Of a stretch of DNA of 64,000 nucleotides, positions 16,593 through 26,362 are shown piece by piece. Both the position numbers and the translations under genes were made by a program. The stretch is taken from contig NZ_BMPW01000024.1 in the NCBI RefSeq assembly GCF_014647795.1, positions 1-64,000 on the forward strand. Reading direction: 5' to 3'. The DNA comes from Actinoplanes campanulatus (GTDB lineage: Bacteria; Actinomycetota; Actinomycetes; Mycobacteriales; Micromonosporaceae). Every line of letters begins with the position of its first letter. The first letter of the stretch is position 1. Under the pieces are notes generated by a model that searched no databases, had not been told where the DNA came from, and saw only the letters and a list, made by a program, of their open reading frames with translations.

Positions 16593-17531
16593 TCAGAATC
16601 CCATGTGTAGGCGGATGCTGGTGCCGTCGCCACCGGTGTGGACGCGGACCAGGTCGCACAGCCGGTTCGCCAGGATCAGGCCGCGGCCGCCCTCGGCGTC
16701 CGGTGGCGGCGGGATCCGCCCGGCCAGCGGGTCGGACAGGTGGCCGCGGTCGTCGATCTGGCAGACCAGCCGGCCGGTCTCCGCCCAGATGCTGACCGTC
16801 CCGTCGCCGCCGGTGTGGGCGATGGTGTTCTCGGCCAGTTCGTTGACGGCGATCAGCAGGTCGCCGCCACGATCCGGATCCAGGCAGGCGGTTTCGGCGG
16901 TGACGAACCGGCGGACCGCGGCCAGGTCGGCGGCGTGCCGGTAGGTCAGGGTCGCGGCGGTGACCGGCACCTTCGGCAGCGGCTGGTTGAAGGCGGCGGC
17001 CGTGACGTACGGGTCGTCGTACCACGGGCTGGGCCGCCGCGCACCGTCGACGATCATCACCGGGTGGGTGCGCCACGCGTCGCGGACCCGGGCCGGATCC
17101 AGGCGGCCCACGTCGTACGGGCAGAGGATCGCCACGTCCCGGCCCGCGAACACCACGTTGATCAGCGCCTCGTGCGCGGCGCAGGCGGGGTACTCCAGGT
17201 CGGTGCGGCCCGGCCAGACCGGCTCGCCGACGATCGACACCCGGCGGTCCGGATGCGCGGCCGCGAAGGCGAGCAGCACCCCGGGGATGATCCGGCCCGG
17301 GTTGCGCCCGGCCACCGTCATGTCGGCGAACGTCACCCGGCCGGCGACGTCGGTGAGCGACTCGCGCAGCGTCTCCAGGTTCGGTGGCGGCACCGCGACC
17401 AGGACGGCGTCGCCGGCGTCCACCGCCTCCCGGACGAAACCGGTGACTCCGGACAGGTACCGGGCGCGGCTGTCGTAGAGCAGGCCGGGATGGTCGAAGA
17501 CCGCGCCGTCGCCGGTGGCGGTCAGGGTCAT
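16593..17531 (-). CDS. MEDS-domain sensor with anti-sigma-type ATPase domain
   Basis: A 312-residue protein. Residues ~10-165 match the MEDS (DcmR-like) sensory domain (LLYDSRARYLSGVTGFVREA, VSIVGEPVWPGR, NVVFAGRDVAILCPYD). Residues ~210-310 form a HATPase_c_2 domain (AVNELAENTIAHTGGDGTVS and GGRGLILANRLCD), as in SpoIIAB/RsbW-like regulators. Such proteins are common and poorly understood in actinomycetes; some control sigma factors. The ATG at 17531 is chosen since it begins the conserved domain. No sigma factor or antagonist is adjacent. Confidence 0.75.
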   Translation of the reverse strand: MTLTATGDGAVFDHPGLLYDSRARYLSGVTGFVREAVDAGDAVLVAVPPPNLETLRESLTDVAGRVTFADMTVAGRNPGRIIPGVLLAFAAAHPDRRVSIVGEPVWPGRTDLEYPACAAHEALINVVFAGRDVAILCPYDVGRLDPARVRDAWRTHPVMIVDGARRPSPWYDDPYVTAAAFNQPLPKVPVTAATLTYRHAADLAAVRRFVTAETACLDPDRGGDLLIAVNELAENTIAHTGGDGTVSIWAETGRLVCQIDDRGHLSDPLAGRIPPPPDAEGGRGLILANRLCDLVRVHTGGDGTSIRLHMGF

Positions 17532-17723
17532 GCGGTTGGTCCCACGTTCGTTTCCGAGGCGATCGATGTCGGCGGCCGGCGCACCCTCGCCGGTCGTCCC
17601 TTCAACGGTGGACTCTACTGCCCGAAACCGGCCGTCACCCGAAGGAGGGGTGCCGGGAACCGGCCGGCCCAAGATCGCGACTGTCGGTGCGGTGCGCCGT
17701 TGCATTTACGAGGAGACGAGACG

Positions 17724-18065
17724 ATGAGTTTGCCGGATCTGAGTACCTACACCCCACAGCGGTCCATGCCGGACGCGGAGTTCGAGGGCACCACCGTGCC
17801 GGGGCTGCGCGCCGACTACTTCCGGAAGGCGGACGGCGATCGGGTCGCGTCCGTCGGCCGTTACCGCTACGGGGGCCGTGATGTGCTGATGGCCTGGGGC
17901 TATGCGGACGAGAAGCACTGTCGGCGGCATGCCGTGCACGACCCGGACCACGGGTGGCAGGACGTCGTCGAGGGCTGCCCCGACGTCCGGTTCCTCCGTG
18001 ACGGCGACGGGCCGGTCACCGGGGTCGAGGTCCGTGCCCCGGGCGGCGGCTGGCTGCGCGCCTGA
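17724..18065 (+). CDS. Small hypothetical protein
   Basis: A 113-residue soluble protein with GAGGAGACGAG upstream of the ATG. It looks like a small alpha/beta fold (VASVGRYRYGGRDVLMAWGY, FLRDGDGPVTGVEVRAP). Two cysteines and several histidines (EKHCRRHAVHDPDH) could bind metal, but this is speculation. No family recognised. It stands alone between opposite-strand genes. Confidence 0.6.
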   Translation: MSLPDLSTYTPQRSMPDAEFEGTTVPGLRADYFRKADGDRVASVGRYRYGGRDVLMAWGYADEKHCRRHAVHDPDHGWQDVVEGCPDVRFLRDGDGPVTGVEVRAPGGGWLRA

Positions 18066-18091
18066 CCCCGATCCTCGCGGCCGGCTTTCGG

Positions 18092-19345
18092 TCAGCGAGC
18101 CGAGGCCGTGCCGGGGAACCCGTCGACGGCCTCGGCGAAGACGGCCGCGGCGCGTGCGGCGACCTGGTCGTCCGGGCCCGTCCACAGGTCGTCCAGCCAG
18201 GGGCCGGCGAAGAGGCCGACCAGCGTCGGCGTGCCGTCCGCGGCGGTGGCGTCCAGCCATTCGCTCACACAGTTCTCGCCGGGACCGTGCACCCGGTAGT
18301 AGCCGGCCGGATGCACCGGCCAGAACCGCCTGTCGCACCGCAGGATCACCTTCTCCACCCGGCCCATCCCGAGCCGTTGCAGGGCGGTGCGGTGGATGGC
18401 GGGAAGCGGCGGGTCGAACGTGATCGCGTCACCGGCGAGCACCCCGACCGGCGCGGTCACGATGACCGCGTCCACCCGCAGGTCCTCGTCGAGGGTCACG
18501 CCCCGCGGGCCGGTGCGGATGTGGTGGACCGGCCGGTTCAGGTGGATGTCGAGGCCGTCGGCCAGGTGGTCGACCAGGCGCCGGTAGCCGCCCACGATCC
18601 AGCGGTCGCCCTCGCCGACGCCCGGTTCGAAGCCGTGCCGGGCGCTGAGCCAGGACAGCGGGGCGCCGGAGTCCATCACGATCTCCGCGTCGACGAACCG
18701 GCGGATGTCGTCCGCTGTCCACCGGCCGGGATCGGCCAGCCAGCCGTCGAGCACCTCGGCGATGCCGGCCTGCTCGGAGGCGCCGGCCAGCCGGGCCCGC
18801 AGATCCTCCTCCAGGCCGTCCGGGATCGCATACGGGGCGCCCAGCACGAGCGGGTCGGTGAAGTCGGTCGGGACCATCGGCAGGTCCAGCCGCTCGGCGA
18901 GCCGGGCCAGGATGTTGTCGTGGAACTGCTGCAACCAGTTGGCGCCCAGGTCGAAGCCGAAGCCGCCGACCTGGGCGGGCGCGGTCCGGCCGCCGACACG
19001 GTCCCGGGCCTCGAGCACCCGCGTCCACACGCCACGGTCGGTCAGCGTGCGGGCCGCGGCCAGGCCGGCGATGCCGGCGCCGATCACCGCCACCCGGGCA
19101 TGTCCCTGCTCGGCGGCCCAGGCTCCGGCGGACACCCCTTCCTCGTACGCCCCATGCGTCATCGCCGCACGAGTGGCATGGGTGGCCTCCCCGGCGATCC
19201 GCAGGCGCGAGCCGATCGGGGCGCCGAGGTCGGTGCGGTGCCGCGGTGTGCCGCCCCGGCCGATCAGGCTCCACGATCCGCGCGCCCAGGGGTCGTCGCC
19301 CCAGCGGGAGACCGCCGACGCAACCACCCATTGCCAGATCGACAT
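18092..19345 (-). CDS. Flavin amine oxidase with circularly permuted domain order
   Basis: A 417-residue FAD amine oxidase. Residues ~8-77 (AVSRWGDDPWARGSWS; GSRLRIAGEATHATRAAM; THGAYEEG) are what normally forms the C-terminus of this family. They precede the Rossmann start VAVIGAGIAGLAAARTL at ~84 and EARDRVGGRT. The protein then runs through the substrate domain and stops after FAEAVDGFPG, exactly where the family would continue into SRWGDDPW. So the order is C-terminal segment, N-terminal FAD domain, substrate domain. FAD contacts are all present, so activity is plausible. No clear ribosome site is seen. Substrate unknown. Confidence 0.85.
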   Translation of the reverse strand: MSIWQWVVASAVSRWGDDPWARGSWSLIGRGGTPRHRTDLGAPIGSRLRIAGEATHATRAAMTHGAYEEGVSAGAWAAEQGHARVAVIGAGIAGLAAARTLTDRGVWTRVLEARDRVGGRTAPAQVGGFGFDLGANWLQQFHDNILARLAERLDLPMVPTDFTDPLVLGAPYAIPDGLEEDLRARLAGASEQAGIAEVLDGWLADPGRWTADDIRRFVDAEIVMDSGAPLSWLSARHGFEPGVGEGDRWIVGGYRRLVDHLADGLDIHLNRPVHHIRTGPRGVTLDEDLRVDAVIVTAPVGVLAGDAITFDPPLPAIHRTALQRLGMGRVEKVILRCDRRFWPVHPAGYYRVHGPGENCVSEWLDATAADGTPTLVGLFAGPWLDDLWTGPDDQVAARAAAVFAEAVDGFPGTASAR

Positions 19346-19415
19346 GCTCGGGAGCGTACGTCAGGCGGCATGATGGAGGCTGTGGGGCTGCCGGGGCCGC
19401 AGTGGCGTGATCGAT

Positions 19416-19455
19416 GACCTGTGCCCGAAGTCTGGGACCTGTGCCCGAAGTCTGG
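19416..19455. repeat. Perfect 20-bp tandem duplication upstream of pntA
   Basis: GACCTGTGCCCGAAGTCTGG occurs twice back to back (19416-19435, 19436-19455), about 95 bp before the pntA start. It may be a duplicated regulator site or a replication slip. Confidence 0.6.
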
Positions 19456-19549
19456 CCAACAACGTACTGGTGAGTAACAATCACTCCGCGTTTTGAACTG
19501 CTTGCGTGCGTCGAACGTTTTCATGGTCAACATCTACCGAGGAGTCGAC

Positions 19550-21067
19550 GTGGACATCGGTGTAATCAGGGACCCGGATCCGGGCGAGCGGCGCGTTGCC
19601 GCCACCCCCGCCACCGTGGCGCAACTGGTCAAACTGGGCTACCAGGTGGTGGTGGAGCCGGGAGCGGGCGCCGCGGCGTCGTTCTCCGACGAGGCGTTCG
19701 CCGAGGCCGGCGCCAACATCGGCGACCCGCTGACCGCCGACATCGTGTTCACCATCAACCCACCGGACGCGTCCCGGCTGGACCGGCTCGCGCCGGGCAC
19801 CACCCTGATCGGGATGCTCAGCCCGCGGCTGAGCCCCGAGCTGGTCGAGGATCTGGCCCGCCGCCCGATCACCGCCCTGTCGATGGACGCGGTGCCGCGC
19901 ATCTCCCGCGCCCAGTCCCTGGACGTGCTGTCCTCGATGGCCAACATCGCCGGATACCGGGCGGTCGTCGAGGCGGCGCACGCCTTCGGCCGCTTCTTCA
20001 CCGGCCAGGTCACCGCGGCCGGCAAGGTCCCGCCGGCGAAGGTGCTGGTGGCCGGCGCCGGCGTGGCCGGGCTCGCGGCGATCGGCGCGGCCGGCAGCCT
20101 GGGCGCCGTCGTCCGGGCCACCGACCCCCGCCCCGAGGTCGCCGACCAGGTCCGCTCGCTGGGCGGCGAGTACCTGTCGGTCGAGGCCGCCGACGTCGAG
20201 GTCTCCGCCACCGGGTACGCCAAGGAGATGTCCGACGACTACAACGAGCGGGCCGCCCGCCTCTACGCCGAGCAGGCGAGCGAGGTCGACATCATCATCA
20301 CCACCGCGCTGATCCCGGGCCGGCCCGCGCCGCGCCTGATCACCGCGCGGATGGTCGCCGCGATGAAGGCCGGCAGCGTGATCGTCGACATGGCCGCGGC
20401 CAACGGCGGCAACGTCGAGGGCACGGTCGCCGGCGAGGTGATCGTGACCGCCAACGGCGTCACCATCATCGGCTACACCGACCTGGCCGGCCGGCTGCCC
20501 GCCCAGGCCTCCCAGCTGTACGGCACCAACCTGGTCAACCTCATGAAGCTGATGACCCCGGAGAAGGACGGCCAGCTCGTCCTCGACTTCGACGACGTGG
20601 TCCAGCGGTCCATCGCCGTGGTCCGCGACGGCGAGCTGACCTGGCCGCCGCCGGCGGTCTCGGTGTCCGCGGCCCCGGTGGCCGCCGCCCCGGCCGCCGC
20701 GCCCGCGCCGGTCAAACAGCGCAAGCCGCTGCCGAGGCTGCCGCTGATCGGCGCCGGAGCGGGCGCGCTGTTCCTGCTCACCGCCCTGGCCCCGGCCGCC
20801 CTGCGCGGGCACCTCACGGTCTTCGCGCTGGCCATCGTGATCGGCTACTACGTGATCGGGCACGTGCACCACGCGCTGCACACCCCGCTCATGTCGGTGA
20901 CCAACGCGATCTCCGGGATCATCGTCGTCGGCGCCCTGCTGCAACTGGGCCACGGCGGCAGCCTCGTGACCGCGCTGTCGTTCGTCGCGATCCTGCTGGC
21001 CAGCATCAACGTCTTCGGCGGATTCGCGGTCACCCGCCGCATGCTCGCCATGTTCACCAGGAGCTGA
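19550..21067 (+). CDS. pntA: NAD(P) transhydrogenase subunit alpha
   Basis: A 505-residue PntA holding domain I (NAD-binding; [19 protein letters not shown], then [20 protein letters not shown]) fused to the alpha membrane part. An Ala/Pro-rich linker (~385-405) leads to about four membrane helices (residues ~410-500). With PntB it uses the proton gradient to transfer hydride from NADH to NADP+, supplying NADPH. Start is the GTG at 19550 after CGAGGAGTC. An in-frame upstream ATG has no such site. Followed 4 bp later by pntB. Confidence 0.93.
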   Translation: MDIGVIRDPDPGERRVAATPATVAQLVKLGYQVVVEPGAGAAASFSDEAFAEAGANIGDPLTADIVFTINPPDASRLDRLAPGTTLIGMLSPRLSPELVEDLARRPITALSMDAVPRISRAQSLDVLSSMANIAGYRAVVEAAHAFGRFFTGQVTAAGKVPPAKVLVAGAGVAGLAAIGAAGSLGAVVRATDPRPEVADQVRSLGGEYLSVEAADVEVSATGYAKEMSDDYNERAARLYAEQASEVDIIITTALIPGRPAPRLITARMVAAMKAGSVIVDMAAANGGNVEGTVAGEVIVTANGVTIIGYTDLAGRLPAQASQLYGTNLVNLMKLMTPEKDGQLVLDFDDVVQRSIAVVRDGELTWPPPAVSVSAAPVAAAPAAAPAPVKQRKPLPRLPLIGAGAGALFLLTALAPAALRGHLTVFALAIVIGYYVIGHVHHALHTPLMSVTNAISGIIVVGALLQLGHGGSLVTALSFVAILLASINVFGGFAVTRRMLAMFTRS

Positions 21068-21071
21068 CCCG

Positions 21072-22511
21072 ATGACCATCGAAGCCGCGGCGCAGGCCGC
21101 GTACATCGTCGCCGCCCTGCTCTTCATCCTGGCGCTGGCCGGCCTGTCCAAGCACGAGACCGCGAAGGCTGGCAACACGTTCGGCATCGCCGGCATGACG
21201 CTGGCCCTGGTGGCCACGATCGGCCTGGCCGTCGCCGGCACGCTGCGCCCGGTCGACCTGGCCCTGCTCGTCACGGCCGTCGTGATCGGCGCCGCGATCG
21301 GCCTCTACCGGGCCGCCAAGGTCGAGATGACCGGCATGCCGGAGTTGATCGCCCTGCTGCACAGCTTCGTCGGCCTCGCCGCCGTGCTGGTCGGCTGGAA
21401 CGGCTACCTGCACGTCGAGGCGCACCTGACCGGCGAGGAGGCGTTGGCCCTGGACGAGCTGGGCGTGCTCGGCATCCACAGCGCGGAGGTGTTCATCGGC
21501 GTCTTCATCGGCGCGGTCACGTTCACCGGCTCGATCGTGGCGTACCTCAAGCTCTCCGCCAAGATCAAGTCGAGCCCGCTGATGCTGCCCGGCAAGAACT
21601 TCCTCAATCTCGGCGCGCTGGCCGTCTTCGCGGTCCTCACCACCTGGTTCGTCATCGACCCGCAGCTCTGGCTGCTCGTCGCGGTCACCGTGATCGCGCT
21701 GGCGCTCGGCTGGCATTTGGTCGCCTCGATCGGCGGCGGCGACATGCCGGTGGTCGTGTCGATGCTCAACAGCTACTCCGGCTGGGCCGCCGCGGCCGCC
21801 GGGTTCCTGCTCGAGAACGACCTGCTCATCGTCACCGGCGCGCTGGTCGGCTCGTCCGGCGCCTACCTGTCGTACATCATGTGCAAGGCGATGAACCGGT
21901 CGTTCATCTCGGTCATCGCGGGCGGCTTCGGCATCGAGGCCGGGCCCGCCGACGACAAGGAGTACGGCGAGCACCGCGAGATCACCGCCGAGGGCGTGGC
22001 CGACCTGCTCGCCGCGGCGAGCACGGTGGTCATCACCCCGGGGTACGGCATGGCCGTGGCCCAGGCCCAGTACGGCGTCGCCGAGCTGACCCGGGTGCTG
22101 CGCGACCGTGGCGTGGACGTCCGGTTCGGCATCCACCCGGTCGCCGGCCGCCTGCCCGGCCACATGAACGTGCTGCTCGCCGAGGCGCGCGTGCCGTACG
22201 ACATCGTGCTCGAGATGGACGAGGTCAACGACGATTTCTCGGGTACGTCGGTCGTCCTGGTCATCGGCGCCAACGACACGGTCAACCCGGCCGCGACCGA
22301 GGACCCCACCAGCCCGATCGCCGGGATGCCGGTGCTCAAGGTGTGGGAGGCCGAGGACGTGATCGTGTTCAAGCGGTCGATGGCCTCCGGGTACGCCGGT
22401 GTCCAGAACCCGCTGTTCTTCCGGGAGAACACCGCGATGCTCTTCGGCGACGCCAAGGACCGCGTCGAGGACATCCTGCGGGCGGTGACGGAGCGGGTCG
22501 GCGCCCGCTGA
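21072..22511 (+). CDS. pntB: NAD(P) transhydrogenase subunit beta
   Basis: A 479-residue PntB with about eight to nine membrane helices in residues 1-270 and the C-terminal NADP-binding domain [43 protein letters not shown] and [14 protein letters not shown] (NADP contact), ending with [10 protein letters not shown]. Length is typical. Its partner is the preceding gene. A strong hairpin terminator follows 16 bp after the stop. Confidence 0.95.
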   Translation: MTIEAAAQAAYIVAALLFILALAGLSKHETAKAGNTFGIAGMTLALVATIGLAVAGTLRPVDLALLVTAVVIGAAIGLYRAAKVEMTGMPELIALLHSFVGLAAVLVGWNGYLHVEAHLTGEEALALDELGVLGIHSAEVFIGVFIGAVTFTGSIVAYLKLSAKIKSSPLMLPGKNFLNLGALAVFAVLTTWFVIDPQLWLLVAVTVIALALGWHLVASIGGGDMPVVVSMLNSYSGWAAAAAGFLLENDLLIVTGALVGSSGAYLSYIMCKAMNRSFISVIAGGFGIEAGPADDKEYGEHREITAEGVADLLAAASTVVITPGYGMAVAQAQYGVAELTRVLRDRGVDVRFGIHPVAGRLPGHMNVLLAEARVPYDIVLEMDEVNDDFSGTSVVLVIGANDTVNPAATEDPTSPIAGMPVLKVWEAEDVIVFKRSMASGYAGVQNPLFFRENTAMLFGDAKDRVEDILRAVTERVGAR

Positions 22512-22527
22512 CACGCACACACGACAA

Positions 22528-22562
22528 CGCCCCGGCCGCGGACGGCGGCCGGGGCGTTTCTC
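22528..22562 (+). terminator. Terminator of pntAB
   Basis: CGCCCCGGCCG (22528-22538) pairs with CGGCCGGGGCG (22546-22556) around a 7-nt loop and is followed by TTTCT. This is a classic intrinsic terminator. Confidence 0.8.
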
Positions 22563-22648
22563 GCGCAACCCCGCGCGCTCAGCCCGGCGGGCGCGGCAAA
22601 GGCGTGACCATCGACGCGGACCGTGCGGAGCGGGCGGGACGATTCCGG

Positions 22649-22690
22649 TGCGGTTGAGGGCGGGCTCACCCGTACCGGATCAAAGGGGGT
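22649..22690 (+). repeat. Dispersed ~40-bp repeat, copy 2
   Basis: TGCGGTTGAGGGCG, then CACCCGTACCGG and AAAGGGGG, as in copies at 9309 and 50330. This copy spans the padR stop codon. Confidence 0.55.
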
Positions 22691-23237
22691 AACGCCGCGC
22701 CAGGACGCCCAGAGCGAGCTCCGCCCAGGCGATGTTCTCGCGTTCGAAGCTGATGCCGCGCTGGAGGGTGAGGTACGGGCCGAGCCGGTTGCCGGTGGCC
22801 AGGAACTCGTCATCGGTGCGGTCGCCGAGGATGTCGCAAAGCCGGTGCTCGTAGCCTTTCAGCCGGCTGCGGCTGGCCTCGCGGTGGTCCTCGATCGAGG
22901 CGCGCACGCTCGCCACGTCGCCGTGTGCCAGCGCCTCGACCTGGACGAGCAGCTCGTCACGGACCGTCGTCGGCTTGGGGGAGCGGCGGGAGAAGGCGAG
23001 CAGCGCGGCCCGGCCCACACCGGTGACCGAGAACAGTCGCTTGTCCGGGCGTTTGTCCTGCTTGACGAGACGGGCCGAGAGCAGTCCCTCGGCCTCCATC
23101 TTCTCCAGTTCGCGGTAGAGCTGCTGCGGCGTGGCCGTCCAGAAGTTGGCGACCGAGCTACTGAACTTCTTGGCCAGGTCATAGCCGGACGACTCACGAT
23201 CGGCCAGCGCCGCCAGCAACGCATTCCTCAAAGCCAC
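22680..23237 (-). CDS. PadR-family transcriptional regulator
   Basis: A 185-residue regulator. Residues 1-80 hold the PadR winged helix (LRNALLAALADRESSGYDLA, LYRELEKMEAEGLL, KRLFSVTGVGRAAL). Residues ~95-185 form the dimerising Vir_act_alpha_C helices. It is the last gene of a minus-strand run with an enoyl-CoA hydratase 9 bp upstream, so it likely represses its own operon. A palindrome at 26094-26111, before the first gene, is the candidate target. Confidence 0.9.
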   Translation of the reverse strand: MALRNALLAALADRESSGYDLAKKFSSSVANFWTATPQQLYRELEKMEAEGLLSARLVKQDKRPDKRLFSVTGVGRAALLAFSRRSPKPTTVRDELLVQVEALAHGDVASVRASIEDHREASRSRLKGYEHRLCDILGDRTDDEFLATGNRLGPYLTLQRGISFERENIAWAELALGVLARRYPL

Positions 23238-23246
23238 GCCGAAATC

Positions 23247-24044
23247 CTACGGACGGCTGCGCGGCTGGAAATCCGGCGTGCTCTTGGCCATCACGGCCTT
23301 GCGCAGGATCTTGGTGTTCGGCAGGGCCAGCAGCCGGATCTGCGCGCGGCGCTCGCGGGCGAAGGTCCGCCGTGCGCTGCTCGTCAGCGCGCCGTCGACC
23401 AGGCGTTTCGCGGCGGCCAGCGCGTCCGGCGACCGGGTCAGCAGGCTCTCGGCGAACGCGGTCGCGGCCTTGACCGGATCGTCGGCCAGTTCGGTGACCA
23501 GGCCCAGCCGCTGCGCCTCGGACCCGGAGATCGTCTCGGCGGTCATGGTGAGGCGCTTGGCGACATCCGGGCCGGTCACCTCGGTGAGGCTGCGGATGCC
23601 CGACATGTCGGGGATGATGCCCCACTTGCCCTCGAGGACCGACCACTTCGAGTCGGGCGTGGCGTACCGGAAGTCGGCGGCCAGCGCGATCTGGACACCA
23701 CCGCCGTAGCAGTGGCCGTGCACCGCGGCGATCACCGGCACCGGGATGCGCCGCCACGCCCAGCAGGCCTCCTGGAAGCGGTTGGTGCCGCGCCACGGGG
23801 CCGGGATGAACGCCCTGACGATGCGGCCCGGGGTGCGCATGGCGGCCGCGATGTCCAGACCGGAGCAGAACGAGGCACCCTCGCCGGCGATCACGACGGC
23901 CCGCAGCGTGCGGTCCTTGCGCAGCCTGCGCGCCACGGTGATCAACTCGTCCAGGGTGTCCAGGGCGAGGGCGTTGAGCTTGTCCGGGCGGTTGAGACGC
24001 ACCTGCGCGATGCCGTTCTCCACGCTTACGCTTACATATTTCAT
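23247..24044 (-). CDS. Enoyl-CoA hydratase/isomerase (crotonase family)
   Basis: A 265-residue crotonase. The oxyanion-hole segments are GEGASFCSGLDIAA and AVHGHCYGGGVQIALAADF; the later region EGKWGIIPDMSG replaces the usual second catalytic Glu position by an Asp/Gly-containing loop, so isomerase or hydratase chemistry is uncertain. It acts on enoyl-CoA thioesters, likely in breakdown of unsaturated fatty acids together with the dienoyl-CoA reductase encoded 15 bp upstream. Confidence 0.85.
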   Translation of the reverse strand: MKYVSVSVENGIAQVRLNRPDKLNALALDTLDELITVARRLRKDRTLRAVVIAGEGASFCSGLDIAAAMRTPGRIVRAFIPAPWRGTNRFQEACWAWRRIPVPVIAAVHGHCYGGGVQIALAADFRYATPDSKWSVLEGKWGIIPDMSGIRSLTEVTGPDVAKRLTMTAETISGSEAQRLGLVTELADDPVKAATAFAESLLTRSPDALAAAKRLVDGALTSSARRTFARERRAQIRLLALPNTKILRKAVMAKSTPDFQPRSRP

Positions 24045-24059
24045 TGACCTGTCCGTTTC

Positions 24060-26084
24060 TCAGAGGCGCGCGGCCAGCTCGGTGGCCTGCTTGATCGCCC
24101 GTTTGGCGTCCAACTCGGCGGCCACGTCAGCGCCCCCGATGACGTGCACGCTCACCCCGCGTTCGGTCAGCGGCGTGGCCAGATCCCGGACGGACGTCTG
24201 CCCGGCGCACAGCAGGACAGTGTCCACCTCCAGGACCCGCGCCACCCCGCCGACCGTGATGTGCAGACCCTCGTCGTCGATGCGCTGGTACTCGACACCG
24301 CGCAGCATCTCCACCCCGGCGTCCTGCAGCGTCGCCCGGTGCACCCAGCCGGTCGTCTTGCCGAGCCCCTTGCCGAGCGCCGTCTCCTTGCGCTGGAGCA
24401 GGTGCACCGTACGCCGCGGGGTGATCTTGACCTTGGTGGTGAGCCCGCCACGCGCGGTCTGCGGATCGGTGACGCCCCACCGCCGCATCCACTCCTCGAG
24501 TGGCTCGTTCGCATCGTGCAGCAGGAATTCCGCCGCGTCGAAACCGATCCCGCCGGCGCCGATGATCGCCACCCGCTCGCCGGCCTCGGCCTGCCCGCTG
24601 ATCACCTGCTGGTAGGTGACGACCTTCGGGTGCTCGATGCCGGGGATGGCGGGAACCCGCGGCGCGACGCCGGTCGCGACCACCACCTCGTCGAACCCGG
24701 CCAGGTCCTCGACACTCGCCCGGGCGCCGAGACGCAGCGTCACCCCGCGAAGCTCGATCATGTGCCGGTAGTAGTCCAGCGTGTGCGCGAACTCCTCCTT
24801 GCCGGGAATCCGCGCGGCCAGCCGGAACTGGCCGCCGATCTCGGCGTCCGCCTCGAACAGCTCGACCCGGTGCCCGCGCCCGGCCAGCTCGATCGCTGCG
24901 GCCAGCCCGGCCGGTCCGGCGCCGGCCACGGCAACCCTTTTGACGGTACGGGTGGGAAGCAGCCGAAGTTCGGTCTCGTAACCGGAGCGCGGGTTCAGCA
25001 TGCAGGTGGCCCGCTGGTTCTTGAACGTGTGGTCCAGGCACGCCTGGTTGCAGGCGATGCAGGTGATGATCTCGCGTTCCCGCCGCTGCTCGGTCTTGAC
25101 CACCCACTCCGCGTCGGCGAGCAGCGGCCGGGCCATCGACACGAGATCGGCGTCGCCCGCGGCCAGCACCTGCTCGGCGGCTTCCGGCCGGTTGATCCGG
25201 TTGGACGCGACCACCGGCACCGACACCTCGGCGCGCAGTTTCCCGCTGACCCACGAGAACGCGCTACGCGGCACCGACGTGACGATGGTCGGCACCCGGG
25301 CCTCGTGCCAGCCGATCCCGGTGTTGAAGATCGACACCCCGGCCTCTTGCAGCTGCTTGGCGAGGTCGACGGTCTCCTCCCAGGACTGGGCGTTGTCGAC
25401 CAGGTCGAGCAGGCTGATCCGGTACTGCAGGATGAAGTCGTCGCCGACCAGCTCCCGGGTGCGGCGCACGATCTCCAGGGGGAAGCGCATCCGCTTGGCC
25501 GCCGAGCCGCCCCACGCGTCGGTCCGGTCGTTGGTCCGCGCCGCCAGGAACTGGTTGATCAGGTAGCCCTCGGAGCCCATGATCTCGACGCCGTCGTAGC
25601 CGCCCCGGCGGGCCAGCAGCGCGGCCCGGGCGAACGCCGTGGCGGTGCGGTCCACCTGCCGGGCCGACATGGCCCGCGGCCGGAACGGGGTGATCGGTGA
25701 CTTCTTCGCCGACGCGCCCAGGGTGAACGGGTGGTAGCCGTAGCGCCCCGCGTGCAGCACCTGCAGCAGGATCTTGCCGTTGTGCTCGTGCACCGCGTCG
25801 GTGACGACCCGGTGCGCCACCGCGTGACTCTCCCGGGTCATCCGGCTGCCGAACGGCGCCAGCCACCCCCGCCAGGTCGGCGCGTACCCGCCGGTCACCA
25901 TGAGCCCGACCCCGCCGCGAGCCCGCTCGGCGAAGAACGCGGCCAGTTTCGGCAGGTCCTGATGGCGGTCCTCGAGTTTGGTGTGCATCGACCCCATCAC
26001 CACCCGGTTGCGCAACGTGGTGTGGCCGAGGTCCAGAGGGCTCAGCAGGTGCGGGTACCGGCTCGCGGCGTCAGTGCTGCTCAC
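24060..26084 (-). CDS. fadH: NADPH-dependent 2,4-dienoyl-CoA reductase
   Basis: A 674-residue FadH-type enzyme. The N-terminal ~360 residues form an Old Yellow Enzyme FMN barrel (LLSPLDLGHTTLRNRVVMGS; YDGVEIMGSEGYLINQFL). The 4Fe-4S cluster motif CIACNQACLD with a later Cys in TCMLNPRSGYE follows. Then come FAD (VAVAGAGPAGLAAAIELAGR) and NADPH (VAIIGAGGIGFDAAEFL) domains. It reduces 2,4-dienoyl-CoA in unsaturated fatty-acid oxidation. The GTG at 26084 matches the family start; there is no good ribosome site, so the mRNA may be nearly leaderless. A palindrome begins 9 bp upstream. Confidence 0.9.
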   Translation of the reverse strand: MSSTDAASRYPHLLSPLDLGHTTLRNRVVMGSMHTKLEDRHQDLPKLAAFFAERARGGVGLMVTGGYAPTWRGWLAPFGSRMTRESHAVAHRVVTDAVHEHNGKILLQVLHAGRYGYHPFTLGASAKKSPITPFRPRAMSARQVDRTATAFARAALLARRGGYDGVEIMGSEGYLINQFLAARTNDRTDAWGGSAAKRMRFPLEIVRRTRELVGDDFILQYRISLLDLVDNAQSWEETVDLAKQLQEAGVSIFNTGIGWHEARVPTIVTSVPRSAFSWVSGKLRAEVSVPVVASNRINRPEAAEQVLAAGDADLVSMARPLLADAEWVVKTEQRREREIITCIACNQACLDHTFKNQRATCMLNPRSGYETELRLLPTRTVKRVAVAGAGPAGLAAAIELAGRGHRVELFEADAEIGGQFRLAARIPGKEEFAHTLDYYRHMIELRGVTLRLGARASVEDLAGFDEVVVATGVAPRVPAIPGIEHPKVVTYQQVISGQAEAGERVAIIGAGGIGFDAAEFLLHDANEPLEEWMRRWGVTDPQTARGGLTTKVKITPRRTVHLLQRKETALGKGLGKTTGWVHRATLQDAGVEMLRGVEYQRIDDEGLHITVGGVARVLEVDTVLLCAGQTSVRDLATPLTERGVSVHVIGGADVAAELDAKRAIKQATELAARL

Positions 26085-26093
26085 GAGCGCCAA

Positions 26094-26111
26094 TATACAA
26101 AGAATTGCATA
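26094..26111. promoter_or_regulatory. Palindrome at fadH promoter, candidate PadR operator
   Basis: On the minus strand TATGCAA-TTCT-TTGTATA is an inverted repeat with one mismatch in 7 bp, in an AT-rich spot just before the fadH start. Position implies repression by the operon's own PadR regulator. Confidence 0.5.
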
Positions 26112-26362
26112 GTAAAGAAAGTGACTATGGGCCGGTTCCTCAAGTCCGCTCGCGCACCGCCGATCCGACTCCCTGTACCACAACGGCGATCGAAGGGCGG
26201 GCAGTGGGGAACTCACCGTGCAGGGCTACCTCGTCGTCACTCTCCGTCGCTGAACCGGAAACCCGAATGCCTTTTCAGGCTGTTGGCGGCCGGAGTCCTG
26301 AGTCACACACGGTGACATCCGGTGGATTTGTCCCGCAGCCCGGCGGATACGCTCTGGCGGCT

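Noticed and set aside
19481-21274. 597-codon frame opposite pntA
   Set aside because: Asp/Gly/Arg-rich antisense shadow; pntA on the plus strand matches its family over full length.
24940-24965. Fourth copy of the dispersed repeat (CGGTACGGGTG on the plus strand)
   Set aside because: It encodes conserved FadH residues and lacks the outer TGCGGTTG block; treated as coincidence.
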